DNA from: CAZNXJ01 sp964577115
GTDB taxonomy: Bacteria; Planctomycetota; Planctomycetia; Pirellulales; Pirellulaceae
DNA length: 64,000 nt
Assembly: GCA_964577115.1 (NCBI GenBank)
Contig: CAZNXJ010000003.1
Coordinates: 62,001 to 126,000, forward strand
Direction of reading: 5' to 3'
Position 1 is the first letter of the stretch; every line of letters begins with the position of its first letter. Under the pieces are notes generated by a model. The model did no database searches. It had not been told where the DNA came from and saw only the letters and a program-made list of their open reading frames with translations. Of the stretch, positions 42,597 to 52,405 are shown piece by piece. Position numbers and translations under genes: made by a program.

Positions 42597-45500
42597 TTAC
42601 TTGCTGGTCGGGACCTCTTCGTGTACTTCTGCCTCGACCTCTTCGTCGTGGAATTGCCGCTCCATCAACACGCGTTTGTAGTCGGTGGGCATGACCTTTA
42701 CGAAACGCGAGAGCACCTCGGGCCAGTTGTCCAGCACGCGCCGGGCAACGGCCGAATCGGTGTACTCGTGATGCTTTTCCACCAGCGCGAGTAGCTCGGC
42801 GATGTCGCCTTCGCTCTCGACCGGTTCGAGTTCGACGGTGCCGAGATTGCACTTCATCCGGAAATCGCCTTCCTCGTCGAGGACATAGGCGATCCCGCCG
42901 GACATCCCGGCAGCAAAATTGCGACCCGTCGGACCGAGAATGACGGCTCGTCCACCGGTCATGTACTCGCAGCCATGATCGCCGACGCCTTCCACCACGG
43001 CCCACGCGCCGCTGTTACGGACACAGAACCGCTCGGCCGCTCGGCCGCGGAAGAACGCCAGTCCGCTCGTGGCACCGTACAGGACGACATTGCCCACGAT
43101 GATGTTTTCTTCCGCCTTAAAACGGCTTTCGCGTGGCGGATAGATCATGATCCAGCCGCCGGAAAGGCCCTTGCCGACGTAATCGTTCGCGTCGCCTTCG
43201 AGCTCCAGCGTCACGCCGCGCGCGAGGAACGCACCGAAGCTCTGACCGGCCGAGCCGTTGAACTTCAGGTGAATCGTGTCGTCGGGCAAACCTGACTCGC
43301 CGTAGCGCTTCGCCACGTGATGGCTCAGGATCGTTCCGACCGTCCGGTTGATGTTGACGATCGGCAGTTCGGCCACCACCCGCTCGCCGGATTCCAACGC
43401 GGGGCGAGCGATCTCGAGCAATTGGTTGTCGAGCGCTCGTTCGAGCCCATGCTTTTGCGCGATCATGCACCGCACCTGCGTATTTTCGTGCAGCTTCACG
43501 GCCGGCTGGAGGATGGGCGTCAGATCCAGTCCGTCGGCTTTCCAGTGACGAACTGCGTCGGACGTTTCGAGCACATCCACACGGCCGATCATCTCGTCCA
43601 TCGTCCGGAAGCCGAGCTGCGCCATGATGCGCCGCGCTTCCTCGGCGACCATGAACAAGTAGTTCACCACATGTTCCGGCTTGCCGGCAAAGCGCTGCCG
43701 CAGCACCGGATCCTGCGTAGCGACGCCCACCGGACACGTGTTGAGGTGGCATTTGCGCATCATGATGCAGCCGAGTGTGATGAGTGGGGCGGTGGAGAAG
43801 CCCATCTCTTCCGCGCCCAGCAGTGCCGCGATCACAACGTCGCGACCCGTTTTCAGCCCGCCGTCGGTCTGTAGCGTCACGCGGCTGCGCAGATCGTTGA
43901 GCACCAACGTCTGGTGAGTTTCCGCGATACCGAGTTCCCACGGCAGCCCGGCGTGTTTGATGCTGGTCAGGGGCGAAGCGCCCGTTCCCCCGACGTCGCC
44001 CGAGATTAGGATGTGATCGGCATGCGCTTTCGCCACACCCGCCGCGACCGTACCGACACCGACTTCGGACACCAGCTTCACGCTGATTCGCGCCGATGGG
44101 TTCGCGTTCTTCAGATCGTGAATTAGCTGAGCCAGATCTTCGATCGAATAGATGTCGTGGTGCGGCGGCGGGCTGATGAGCCCCACGCCGGGAGTCGAAT
44201 AGCGGATGCGCGCGATGTTCTCGTCCACCTTGCGCCCCGGTAGTTCCCCCCCTTCACCCGGCTTGGCTCCTTGCGAGATCTTGATCTGGAGCTCGTCGGC
44301 ATTCGTCAAATACCAGATCGTGACGCCGAATCGGCCGGAGGCGACCTGCTTGATGGCCGAGCGTTTGCTATCGCCGTTGGGCAGCGGCTTGAACCGTTCG
44401 GGGTCTTCGCCGCCTTCGCCCGTGTTGCTCTTGCCGCCGAGCCGGTTCATGGCGATCGCCAGCGTCTCGTGGGCCTCGGCTGAAATCGAACCGAAGCTCA
44501 TCGCGCCCGTACAAAAGCGCTTCACGATCTCCTTGGCCGGCTCGACTTCTTCCAGCGGCACGGGGCCACCGTTGACGTTTTCGCGGAATCGCAGGAGGCC
44601 CCGTAGTGTAAAGCGGGCGCGTGACTGCTGGTTGGTGTGTTCGGCAAAGCGCCAGTATGCCTCTTCGCTGCCGGTGCGCGCAGCCGTCTGGAGATCCGCG
44701 ATCGACTGCGGATCCCAGGCGTGATTTTCGCCTTCGGCCCGCCAGTGGAACTCGCCGGGATTCGGGAGAGTCGGCAGGTTCACCGTGCTGCGCCGAGGAT
44801 AGCCCAGCTCGTGCCGCCGTAAGCCTTCCTCGGCGAGCACATCGAAGTCGACGCCTTGCACGCGGCTGGCCGTACCGGCAAAGCAGCGATCGACAACCGT
44901 TTGCTTCAGGCCGATGGCTTCGAAGATCTGCGCGCCCTTGTACGACTGGAGCGTCGAGATGCCCATCTTGGCCATCACCTTGAGGATGCCTTTCGCCACT
45001 CCCTTGCGATAGGCCGCCACGACCTTCTGGTCGTTCTCGTATTCCTGAGGTGACAGTAAGCCGTCACGCCGAGCTTGCCACAGGGCTTCGAACGCGAGAT
45101 AGGGATTGATCGCGTCGGCGCCGTAGCCCACCAGCAGGCAATGATGATGCACCTCGCGAGCTTCGCCCGTTTCGAGAATCAAGCCGATCCGTGTGCGTTT
45201 CGCCTGCCGGACCAGGTGGTGGTGCACCGCACCGCAAGCCAGCAGTGCGCTGACGGGGACGCGTTCGGGGCCGATCTTCCGGTCGGACAGAATCACGAGG
45301 CTGTCGCCTTCGTCGATCGCCGCCTCCGCCTCGCGGCAAATCCGATCGAGCGCCGCCGTCAGGCCTTTCACGCCTTCTTCCACCGGATAGGTGATGTCGA
45401 TCGTGCGCGTCTTCCAGCCGCGATGCTGCATGTGCTGGATCGCCGCGAGTTCCTCGTTCGTCAAAATCGGGTGAGGAATCAGCAGCCGCTGCGCGTGCTC

Positions 45501-47210
45501 GGGCGTCGTTTCGAGCAGATTGCGCTCGGGACCGATGTAGCATTCGAGCGACATGATGATTTCCTCGCGGATCGAATCGATCGCGGGGTTGGTCACCTGC
45601 GCGAAGAGCTGCTTGAAGTAGTCGTACAGCATCCGCGGCTGGTCGCTCAGGCAGGCCAGAGCCGAGTCGTTGCCCATCGAGCCGATGGGGTCGCGCTTCT
45701 CGGCGACCAGCGGCAGCAGCATGAACTGCATCGTTTCGGTGGTGTAACCGAACGCTTTCATTCGCTCGAGCAGCGACTCGGGATGGAACTGATGAGCTTC
45801 CTTGGCCGGCCGCAGGTCGCTGAGCTCGATTCGCTGATCGCGGAGCCACTCGGCGTAGGGACGTCGCGACGCGAAGTCGTTTTTCAGGTCCGCGTCCGCG
45901 ATCAGTTCGCCCCGCTCGAAATCGACCAGGAACATGCGCCCCGGCTGCAAGCGGCCTTTGGCCTTCACCAGCTTCGGATCCACGGGCAAGACGCCGACTT
46001 CGCTGGCCATGATCACGCGGTCGTCGGTCGTCAGATAGTAGCGGCTCGGCCGCAGGCCGTTGCGGTCGAGCACCGCGCCGATGTACTTGCCGTCGGTGAA
46101 GACGATGGATGCTGGCCCATCCCAGGGTTCCATGAGGCACGAATGGTATTCGTAGAACGCGCGCTTGTTCTCCGGCATGCTCTCGTGCTTCTGCCACGCC
46201 TCGGGGATCATCATCATGATCGCTTCCTGGAGCGTGCGGCCAGTCATTAGGAGGAATTCGAGCACATTGTCGAACGTGCCCGAATCCGAACAGTCGGGTT
46301 CGACGATCGGAAACAGCTTCTGCAAATCGTCGCCGAACAGTTCGGAACGCAACACGCCCTGGCGAGCCTGCATCCAATTGATGTTGCCCTTGAGCGTATT
46401 GATTTCGCCGTTGTGGCTCATGAAGCGGTTCGGCTGCGCTCGGTCCCAGCTCGGGAACGTGTTGGTGGAAAAGCGCGAGTGAACCATCGCCAGGTGGCTC
46501 GTGTAGTCCTCGTCCGAGAGGTCGGGGAAGTAGGGCATCACCTGGCAGGGCGTGAGCATGCCCTTGTAGATCAGGACCTTCGACGAGAGGCTACAGATGT
46601 AGAACATCTTCGCCTGCTCGAGGTTTTCAGCGCCGCGGATGGCGTGGCTGGCGCGTTTGCGGATCAGGTACAGCCGGCGTTCGAAGGCATCCCCTTCGAG
46701 CGGCCGACCGTCAGCATCGGGGCCCGCTGCGATGAACAACTGTTCGATGTACGGTTCCCCGCGCCGCGCCGTGGGCCCAATGTCCGCCACGTCCGCTTGG
46801 GTCGGCACTTTACGCCAGCCGACCAGCCGCTGCCCCTCTTCGCGAATGATGCGCTCGACGAGATGCTTGCACTGTGCCCGTTCATCGGCCGCTTGCGGCA
46901 GAAACACGAGGCCGGCCCCATATTGGCCCGCGGGAGGCAGGTCCGCCTTTAAGTCGTCGCGCGCGACTTTCGCCAGGAACTCGTAGGGCAGGGCCGTCAG
47001 GATGCCGGCGCCGTCGCCCGTGTTCTCTTCGCAGCCACAGGCGCCCCGGTGATCCATATGCCGCAGAACCTGGTCGGCGTCGAGCACAATCTGGTGGCTG
47101 CGCTGGCCCTTGATGTGTGCGACGAAACCGACGCCGCAACTATCCTTCTCGTTGGCGGGGTCGTAGAGCCCGATTTTGCTGGGAAAACCAAAGGTTCGCT
47201 GAGTACTCAT
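42597..47210 (-). CDS. gltB: Glutamate synthase large (alpha) subunit
   Basis: A 1537-residue GltB with all domains. The class II glutamine amidotransferase has its catalytic Cys in KDSCGVGFVAHIKG, after a propeptide of about 23 residues. A central domain follows, then the FMN/2-oxoglutarate domain (GAMSFGSISAEAHETLAIA, TDGGLKTGRDVV), the 3Fe-4S Cys cluster (CIMMRKCHLNTCPVG) and the C-terminal GxGxG beta-helix. It makes glutamate with GltD. gltB, gltD and the LysR gene share orientation, so the regulator probably controls them. Confidence 0.97.
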   Translation of the reverse strand: MSTQRTFGFPSKIGLYDPANEKDSCGVGFVAHIKGQRSHQIVLDADQVLRHMDHRGACGCEENTGDGAGILTALPYEFLAKVARDDLKADLPPAGQYGAGLVFLPQAADERAQCKHLVERIIREEGQRLVGWRKVPTQADVADIGPTARRGEPYIEQLFIAAGPDADGRPLEGDAFERRLYLIRKRASHAIRGAENLEQAKMFYICSLSSKVLIYKGMLTPCQVMPYFPDLSDEDYTSHLAMVHSRFSTNTFPSWDRAQPNRFMSHNGEINTLKGNINWMQARQGVLRSELFGDDLQKLFPIVEPDCSDSGTFDNVLEFLLMTGRTLQEAIMMMIPEAWQKHESMPENKRAFYEYHSCLMEPWDGPASIVFTDGKYIGAVLDRNGLRPSRYYLTTDDRVIMASEVGVLPVDPKLVKAKGRLQPGRMFLVDFERGELIADADLKNDFASRRPYAEWLRDQRIELSDLRPAKEAHQFHPESLLERMKAFGYTTETMQFMLLPLVAEKRDPIGSMGNDSALACLSDQPRMLYDYFKQLFAQVTNPAIDSIREEIIMSLECYIGPERNLLETTPEHAQRLLIPHPILTNEELAAIQHMQHRGWKTRTIDITYPVEEGVKGLTAALDRICREAEAAIDEGDSLVILSDRKIGPERVPVSALLACGAVHHHLVRQAKRTRIGLILETGEAREVHHHCLLVGYGADAINPYLAFEALWQARRDGLLSPQEYENDQKVVAAYRKGVAKGILKVMAKMGISTLQSYKGAQIFEAIGLKQTVVDRCFAGTASRVQGVDFDVLAEEGLRRHELGYPRRSTVNLPTLPNPGEFHWRAEGENHAWDPQSIADLQTAARTGSEEAYWRFAEHTNQQSRARFTLRGLLRFRENVNGGPVPLEEVEPAKEIVKRFCTGAMSFGSISAEAHETLAIAMNRLGGKSNTGEGGEDPERFKPLPNGDSKRSAIKQVASGRFGVTIWYLTNADELQIKISQGAKPGEGGELPGRKVDENIARIRYSTPGVGLISPPPHHDIYSIEDLAQLIHDLKNANPSARISVKLVSEVGVGTVAAGVAKAHADHILISGDVGGTGASPLTSIKHAGLPWELGIAETHQTLVLNDLRSRVTLQTDGGLKTGRDVVIAALLGAEEMGFSTAPLITLGCIMMRKCHLNTCPVGVATQDPVLRQRFAGKPEHVVNYLFMVAEEARRIMAQLGFRTMDEMIGRVDVLETSDAVRHWKADGLDLTPILQPAVKLHENTQVRCMIAQKHGLERALDNQLLEIARPALESGERVVAELPIVNINRTVGTILSHHVAKRYGESGLPDDTIHLKFNGSAGQSFGAFLARGVTLELEGDANDYVGKGLSGGWIMIYPPRESRFKAEENIIVGNVVLYGATSGLAFFRGRAAERFCVRNSGAWAVVEGVGDHGCEYMTGGRAVILGPTGRNFAAGMSGGIAYVLDEEGDFRMKCNLGTVELEPVESEGDIAELLALVEKHHEYTDSAVARRVLDNWPEVLSRFVKVMPTDYKRVLMERQFHDEEVEAEVHEEVPTSK

Positions 47211-47282
47211 TCGCCGTGACCTGCAGAGACTAGATGGCTGATAAGAGAGGAGGACGACACACCACTGGGGTTCGTCCCGTGC

Positions 47283-48392
47283 CTAGGGTGCCGCCGCTTT
47301 CCGCTTCGCGGCGGCACCGTCGCCCGTCACACGGGCGTCGCGACTCCGCCCAGAATCCTCCGCCGCCGCTCGTCCTGCCTCGTTACCGATTCCAGGAGAG
47401 CACGACGAATCTGCCGCCCCAGGGTTCGCGCCCGTGTGTGCCACGTTCGCCGCCGCGACCGCCTCGATCACCGCGGGAGCGCTGGCGATCGTCCCGGAAG
47501 GCGAGGGCGAGTCAGGGAATTCCTGGAGCAATTGCATGAAACGCCGAGCGGCGGTGCCCAGCTCCTTGCCGCGGCGATACACGATGCCGATCGGCCGCAC
47601 CAGCCGCTCGTTGGAGAGCGGCCGGGCAACGAGCGAACCGAGCTGCACTTCGCGCACGACGGTGGGCTCGGGCAACAAGCTCACGCCGGCATTGATTTCG
47701 ATGGCCCGCTTGAGCGTCTCGATGTTGTCAAAGGCCATCACGACGTTCACCTCGACGCGATGCGCTGCGAGCGCGCGGTCGATGACCCGGCGAATTTTCA
47801 GACCCGGATCGAAACCGACCATATTCACGCCCTGCAAATCTTCCATGCTGATTTCCGGCCGCTCGGCCAATGGATGCTGAGGTGAACAGACCAGCACCAT
47901 GGGTTCCTCGCGCCACGCCAACGCGGCGATCGTGCGCGAGTTCTTTGGAAAGCTGACCAGACCTAAATCCACCTGATCGTTCTCGACCAGCTCGTACACC
48001 CGCCCCGGATGCTCGTAGTCCAGCCGGATGTTCGCCTTCGGGTACATCCCCATGAAGTGCTGGATGAAGCTGTTCATGTGGCTGAGGCCCACCGAATAAA
48101 TCGAGGCAACTCGGACGCGCCCCGCCACTTGCTCACCCATCGTTCGCACCTCTTCTTCGAGGGCGAAATAGCGCTGGACCAGCGGCCGGCAGCCTTCGTA
48201 ATAGACCTCCCCCTCCGCGGTGAGCAGCAGCGGCCGCTTCGAGCGATCGATCAGCTTGACGCCTAGCCGCTCCTCCAATTGGTGCACCACCTGGCTGGCC
48301 GCGGACTGCGTCAGGCCGTTGCTGTGCGCCGCCTTGGAAAAGCTCCGGCGGCTCACCACATCACAGAAGATTTTCAGCGCTTTAAAGTTCAC
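47283..48392 (-). CDS. LysR-family transcriptional regulator with long C-terminal tail
   Basis: A 369-residue LysR protein. The winged helix-turn-helix is at residues 1-60 (FKALKIFCDVVSRRSFSKAA, QSAASQVVHQLEERLG), followed by the effector domain to about residue 295 (RVRVASIYSVGLSH, LVCSPQHPLAERPEI). The last ~70 residues are Ala/Ser/Gly-rich and look disordered, which is unusual in a family of about 300 residues. It lies 72 bases upstream of gltB on the same strand and, like GltC in Bacillus, may regulate glutamate synthase. Cysteine or another metabolite as effector is also possible. Confidence 0.9.
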   Translation of the reverse strand: MNFKALKIFCDVVSRRSFSKAAHSNGLTQSAASQVVHQLEERLGVKLIDRSKRPLLLTAEGEVYYEGCRPLVQRYFALEEEVRTMGEQVAGRVRVASIYSVGLSHMNSFIQHFMGMYPKANIRLDYEHPGRVYELVENDQVDLGLVSFPKNSRTIAALAWREEPMVLVCSPQHPLAERPEISMEDLQGVNMVGFDPGLKIRRVIDRALAAHRVEVNVVMAFDNIETLKRAIEINAGVSLLPEPTVVREVQLGSLVARPLSNERLVRPIGIVYRRGKELGTAARRFMQLLQEFPDSPSPSGTIASAPAVIEAVAAANVAHTGANPGAADSSCSPGIGNEAGRAAAEDSGRSRDARVTGDGAAAKRKAAAP

Positions 48393-48455
48393 CGGCCGTC
48401 CGCCAATTCCAGCCGAAGAAGATTAGTAAGCCAAATGGAGCTGTTTCGCCAGCAT

Positions 48456-48472
48456 TAGCAAGCGACATGCTA
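48456..48472. promoter_or_regulatory. Candidate LysR-type operator
   Basis: TAGCA (48456-48460) and TGCTA (48468-48472) form an inverted repeat with a seven-base spacer, 64 bases upstream of the LysR start. This resembles LysR-type dyad sites used for autoregulation. Confidence 0.3.
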
Positions 48473-48971
48473 GACTATTTTCTTCGGGGAAATGCGTCAA
48501 CTCCCTCCGGTTTATTTGTGGAATTTTCTCAGCCATTTCCCCCTCTAGCGGCGCATTTAAGGGGGGAGTGGGTCAGGTAAGCGGCTCTTTCGGGTGGAGC
48601 GTATCGGGGAAGAAATTTAGCACCGAGGTGCTACGCCGGATTCGCCCACTCGATGCCATGCATTGCGCGCGACAAACCAGCTCCGAGTACGCCCTCGAAG
48701 GCGATCCGGCATAGCACGGGGGAGCTGTCCTGCGGGACGGGGAAGTGAGGGCCGAAGCGAACGCGGAAGAAGGAAGCCGGAGGAGGAGGGAACCGAGAGG
48801 GTGAAGCGAATGGGCCGGCCGAAAGGTTCCGCGGGTTTTTTGAAAAATTTTCGGGAACGATAGGTGCCTATGGCTTCTTTGCAGCGTTCTTATAATGGCA
48901 GTCGAGTGTCTTTGCCGGGCTTGCGCCTCCCGGCTCTCGCTATGGAAGCTTCACAACACTCCTAGTGTGTC
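48473..48971. other. Gene-free divergent spacer between the LysR and GYF_2 genes
   Basis: About 500 bases with no supported gene. It is relatively A/T-rich in its first 100 bases and purine-rich (GGAAG/GGAGG tracts) near 48770-48820. TATAAT at 48891-48896 is a perfect -10 hexamer for the gene at 48972, but no good -35 is at normal spacing. Confidence 0.4.
48891..48896 (+). promoter_or_regulatory. Consensus TATAAT -10 element for the GYF_2 gene
   Basis: TATAAT lies in the 13-base string CTTATAATGGCAG (48889-48901), which occurs identically upstream of moeA at 59668-59680. Transcription would start near 48903, leaving a leader of about 70 bases. Confidence 0.4.
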
Positions 48972-49424
48972 ATGAGTGAGTGGTTCTACGAATCCATGGG
49001 ACAGGTCGTCGGTCCGCTGACGTCAGCCCAGTTGCTGAGCAAGGTCCGCGCCGGCGAAATCGTCGAAAGCACGCGTATCCGCAAGGACGATTCGCAGTGG
49101 GTTACGGCGATCGAAGTGAACGGGCTCATCCAGGCTGCTCACCGGTCGCTCGTGCAATACAAATGCCCCTACTGCGGCGCCACGATCGAACGGCCGCCAA
49201 CGGTCTGCATGGAGTGTGACCGCGAAGTGACGGGGGCCTACCGCCATCGCGAAGTCGCGGCCGTCCCCGCCTCGCCGGCCTCTGCGCCACCGGCCTCTTC
49301 GCGTACCGCGACCACCGCCTCCTCCACCGCCGCGACACCGGCCTCTGCCAGCACGCAGGACCAATCCAAGGACGGCACGGTTGTCCACGCCGTTATCAAC
49401 TGGCTGAAGTCGCTGGTGCGCTAG
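48972..49424 (+). CDS. GYF_2 domain protein with zinc ribbon
   Basis: A 150-residue protein. Residues 1-50 match the GYF_2 (DUF4339) domain (WFYESMGQVVGPLTSAQLL, STRIRKDDSQWVTA), thought to bind Pro-rich peptides. A four-Cys zinc ribbon follows (YKCPYCGATIERPPTVCMEC), then a Ser/Thr/Ala-rich linker and a C-terminal amphipathic helix (VVHAVINWLKSLVR) that may touch the membrane. Such proteins are common in planctomycetes; their role is unknown. Confidence 0.75.
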   Translation: MSEWFYESMGQVVGPLTSAQLLSKVRAGEIVESTRIRKDDSQWVTAIEVNGLIQAAHRSLVQYKCPYCGATIERPPTVCMECDREVTGAYRHREVAAVPASPASAPPASSRTATTASSTAATPASASTQDQSKDGTVVHAVINWLKSLVR

Positions 49425-49622
49425 TTTGGATAGCTGCTTGAACGCTGCGACGCCCGAAATCCGTCGGCCGACGTACTACTAGTGCGTTCGGGACGAGAAG
49501 GCGGTAGGGCGAAAAGTGCAGGCGGAGAAGGACCGAAGAGGGCCTTGCCTGGCGTCGTCCCTCGTTCCGCCTTTGATCCGCTTCATGAAGTGAGAAACCT
49601 AAGGTCGGCGAATGCCGAGCGG

Positions 49623-50798
49623 CTACTCAGGCACCTTCGTCGGGGCGTAGACGTGGTCGCGCTTGCGTAGTACTTCGGCCTTCACAATCCGGTCCGGCTC
49701 AGGTTGTCCGGGTTGCGTGGGATCGCGGCGTTCGAGTTTGGCCAGTACCTCATGCCCCTCGATCACTCGGCCGAACACCGTGTGCCGGCCATCCAAATGC
49801 GGCGTGCGGCGAAATGTCAGGAAGAACTGCGAGCCGCCGGTATTGGGCGCGGCGGTTTTCGCCATGCTGAGTACCCCGCGAAAGTGCTTCCGGTGATTCG
49901 GTTCGTTGCACTCGCAATAGATCCGGTAGCCCGGGCCGCCGCGCCCCGTACCTTCGGGACAGCCGCCCTGAGCCATAAAGCCGGGCAGCACGCGGTGGAA
50001 CGTTAGGCCGTTGTAAAAGCCGGATTCCACGAGGCTCACAAAATTGCCCACGGTCTGCGGTGCTTCGTTTTCGAAGAGCTCGAGCGTAATCGTGCCCTGG
50101 GATGTCTCCATCCGCACGCGCGGCAGATCGTCGGCCTGCGCTTCCTGCTCGCGTATTGCCTGCTCGGCGCTCCACAGTTCCAGCGCTTTCGGAAGATCTT
50201 CCAGGCACTGCGCGGCCCCTTCGGTCAACGCTTGCTTCTCCTGCGCCAGGCCGAGAAGCCGGCGGGCCTCGTCGAACTTATCGAGCGCATACGCCGTTTC
50301 CCCGAGCAATGCGGGCAGGGCGCGAGCTTCGCAGCCGTTGTCTTCGAGCCATTTACCGAGCTGCCAGGCCGATTCGAGCCGGTCCTGAGTCAGTTCGCGC
50401 GCGAGACACTCGATCAATGTCTCGACGACGTTCGGATCGGCATTCGGTGCCGCCTCGTAACTCGCGCGTGCCGCGGCGAACAGCGGCTCGATTACGGTCC
50501 GCGCCTCGCGCGCTAGCTGTTCATACTCCTCGATGATTTCGCGCCGTTTTTGCGGCGTCGCATCGCGGTAATTACGAGCCAGATTGTCGCGCTGCTTCTT
50601 AATCGCCACCCACTGCTCGTACAGTCCCGCGAAATCTTCCGCCTTGGCTTCCACCTTCTCGGCGGGCGCTGCGGCGGTGGGCTCGGCCGGCGAAGTCTGT
50701 GCCAGGACGCAGCCCGTTCCCGTCAGGGCGATCACCGCGCTGGCGCCCAAGCCGACCAACATTGCGACCCGGGCCATTCCACCACGTCGACTGGGCAT
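49623..50798 (-). CDS. Secreted cyclophilin-type peptidyl-prolyl isomerase, copy A
   Basis: A 391-residue protein. AAGGA lies eight bases before the ATG at 50798. A signal peptide (about residues 10-33) ends near GTGCVLAQ and may be a lipoprotein signal (Cys29). An alpha-helical region of about 180 residues follows, then a cyclophilin domain (TSQGTITLELFENEAPQTVG, GLTFHRVLPGFMAQGGCP, NTGGSQFFLTF) with the catalytic Arg in FHRV. It speeds proline isomerisation during folding outside the cytoplasm. The next gene is a close paralogue in tandem. Confidence 0.9.
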   Translation of the reverse strand: MPSRRGGMARVAMLVGLGASAVIALTGTGCVLAQTSPAEPTAAAPAEKVEAKAEDFAGLYEQWVAIKKQRDNLARNYRDATPQKRREIIEEYEQLAREARTVIEPLFAAARASYEAAPNADPNVVETLIECLARELTQDRLESAWQLGKWLEDNGCEARALPALLGETAYALDKFDEARRLLGLAQEKQALTEGAAQCLEDLPKALELWSAEQAIREQEAQADDLPRVRMETSQGTITLELFENEAPQTVGNFVSLVESGFYNGLTFHRVLPGFMAQGGCPEGTGRGGPGYRIYCECNEPNHRKHFRGVLSMAKTAAPNTGGSQFFLTFRRTPHLDGRHTVFGRVIEGHEVLAKLERRDPTQPGQPEPDRIVKAEVLRKRDHVYAPTKVPE

Positions 50799-50895
50799 GT
50801 GGATTTCCTTTGAGCGTGTCATGCAAAACCTGGGAAATTGCGCGGAAGCCGGCGCCGAGCTGCAGTGCTCAGTCCGCCACTCCGGCGACGACTGG

Positions 50896-52059
50896 TCATT
50901 GAACTTTATGGGGCACGTATTCGTGCGGACGTTTGCGCAGCACGACGGCCTCCTCAATTTTGTCCGGGGCTGGTGCGGAAGGGTCGTCGGGATTGCGGCG
51001 TTGGATCTTGCTCAGCACTTCCATGCCTTCGACCACGCGGCCAAACACGGTGTGCTCGCCGTTGAGAAATGGTGTGGGTTGGAAGCAGAGAAAGAACTGG
51101 CTGCCGCCCGTATTCTTCGCGGCCTGTTTGGCCATGCTCAACGAGCCACGGAAGTGATTACGACGATCCTCGCGGTCCGTTTCACAATAGATTTTGTAGC
51201 CCGGATCGCCGCTGCCATCACCGTTCGGGCAGCCCCCTTGCGCCATGAATCCGGGCAGCACGCGATGGAACGTTAGCCCATTGTAGAACCCACTTTCCAC
51301 CAGGCTGATAAAGTTGCCGACCGTTTCGGGCGCCTGCTCTTCGAACAGTTCGAGCACGATGTCGCCTTTTGACGTAACGAGTTTCACGAGTGGCAGATCC
51401 TTGTCAGCTTCGTCGGCACGCAGCGCCTGCTCCTCCTCCCAAAGCTTCTGGAGTTCGTCGAGTTGTGGCAGCAAACGCTGGCCGAGTTCGGACAGTGAGC
51501 CGCGTTGCTGGGCCATCTGCATGTAGTCTTTCGCCTCGCGGAAGTGGTGCGTCGAAAAGGCCGCCATGCCGGCGAGGTCATACACCTTGTCGTTGTCGCA
51601 GTTTCCGATAACGAGCGCCTTCCCGATGGTGTAGGCGTCTTCGTAACGGTCGGCGAGCACGTCTTCCGTCAGAAGGCTGACCAGGAAATTTGTCAGATCG
51701 TTATCGGCGTTCGGATTGACGGCATAAGCCTCCACGGCCGCGTCGCGCAGCTTTGGAAGGAGCTCGTTTCCCTTGGCGACCAGTGCGTCCCATTGCTGGC
51801 GCATCCGAGGCAGCTCGGACGGATCCGCCGTTTGCCGCGCAAGCCGCAGAGCGCGAAGCTGCTTGAGCAGCGCTTTCCAGTCGCCCAGGGTTCGCTCGTA
51901 GACCTGCTGAGGATCCTCGGCGCGTTCTGCGTCGCCCGCGGAGTCTTCGGCTGCCGGCTGGAGTGCATGTGCCGGCAGGGCGAGTGTCACGGCACTCGCC
52001 AAAAAGCCAGCGACAAGAAGCACGAGGGGCGTCCGCCGCACTAGCGATATGTAACGCAT
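50896..52059 (-). CDS. Secreted cyclophilin-type peptidyl-prolyl isomerase, copy B
   Basis: A 387-residue paralogue of the gene downstream, with the same architecture: signal peptide ending ALPAHA, a helical region of about 180 residues, and a cyclophilin domain (TSKGDIVLELFEEQAPETVG, GLTFHRVLPGFMAQGGCP, NTGGSQFFLCF). AGGAA lies before the ATG at 52059. The two copies are 97 bases apart and share long identical stretches in the cyclophilin core, which points to tandem duplication. The helical parts have diverged more. Confidence 0.9.
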   Translation of the reverse strand: MRYISLVRRTPLVLLVAGFLASAVTLALPAHALQPAAEDSAGDAERAEDPQQVYERTLGDWKALLKQLRALRLARQTADPSELPRMRQQWDALVAKGNELLPKLRDAAVEAYAVNPNADNDLTNFLVSLLTEDVLADRYEDAYTIGKALVIGNCDNDKVYDLAGMAAFSTHHFREAKDYMQMAQQRGSLSELGQRLLPQLDELQKLWEEEQALRADEADKDLPLVKLVTSKGDIVLELFEEQAPETVGNFISLVESGFYNGLTFHRVLPGFMAQGGCPNGDGSGDPGYKIYCETDREDRRNHFRGSLSMAKQAAKNTGGSQFFLCFQPTPFLNGEHTVFGRVVEGMEVLSKIQRRNPDDPSAPAPDKIEEAVVLRKRPHEYVPHKVQ

Positions 52060-52405
52060 GGTCGTTCCTGAAGCAGTGGCAGAGAGCACGAGTTGAACTG
52101 GCAATGTAGCGTCGAGGAGCACGCGGCGGATTGTCTTCGGACCGCGATAGGATCGAGCCATCCGAGCGGTGGAAGCGGGGACGTCGCGGGCAATAGAGGC
52201 GTCGCCGCCGCAGCAGCGGCGTACCGCCGCCCGATCGTTCGCCCTCCAATTCGCCGTCAATCCTTCGCTACGCGTCCCGCCCGGTCCCGGTTCGCAGTGG
52301 GGGGCCGGACCGCGCGGTAAGTGTGCCTGGCCGCCGCGCGGCACGCGTCAAATAGATTAACATACGAGGCTTGTCCCGTAATCAAGCCGTCCGGAGGCTC
52401 CGTGC
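52060..52405. other. Divergent spacer between cyclophilin B and rsmD
   Basis: About 345 bases with no gene. GGAGG eight bases before 52406 is the rsmD ribosome-binding site. I see no convincing promoter pair or RNA gene. Confidence 0.4.

Noticed and set aside
45064..46377. 437-codon minus-strand frame inside gltB
   Set aside because: It overlaps conserved gltB sequence in another frame and is dominated by Arg, Ala and Pro, as expected for a shadow.
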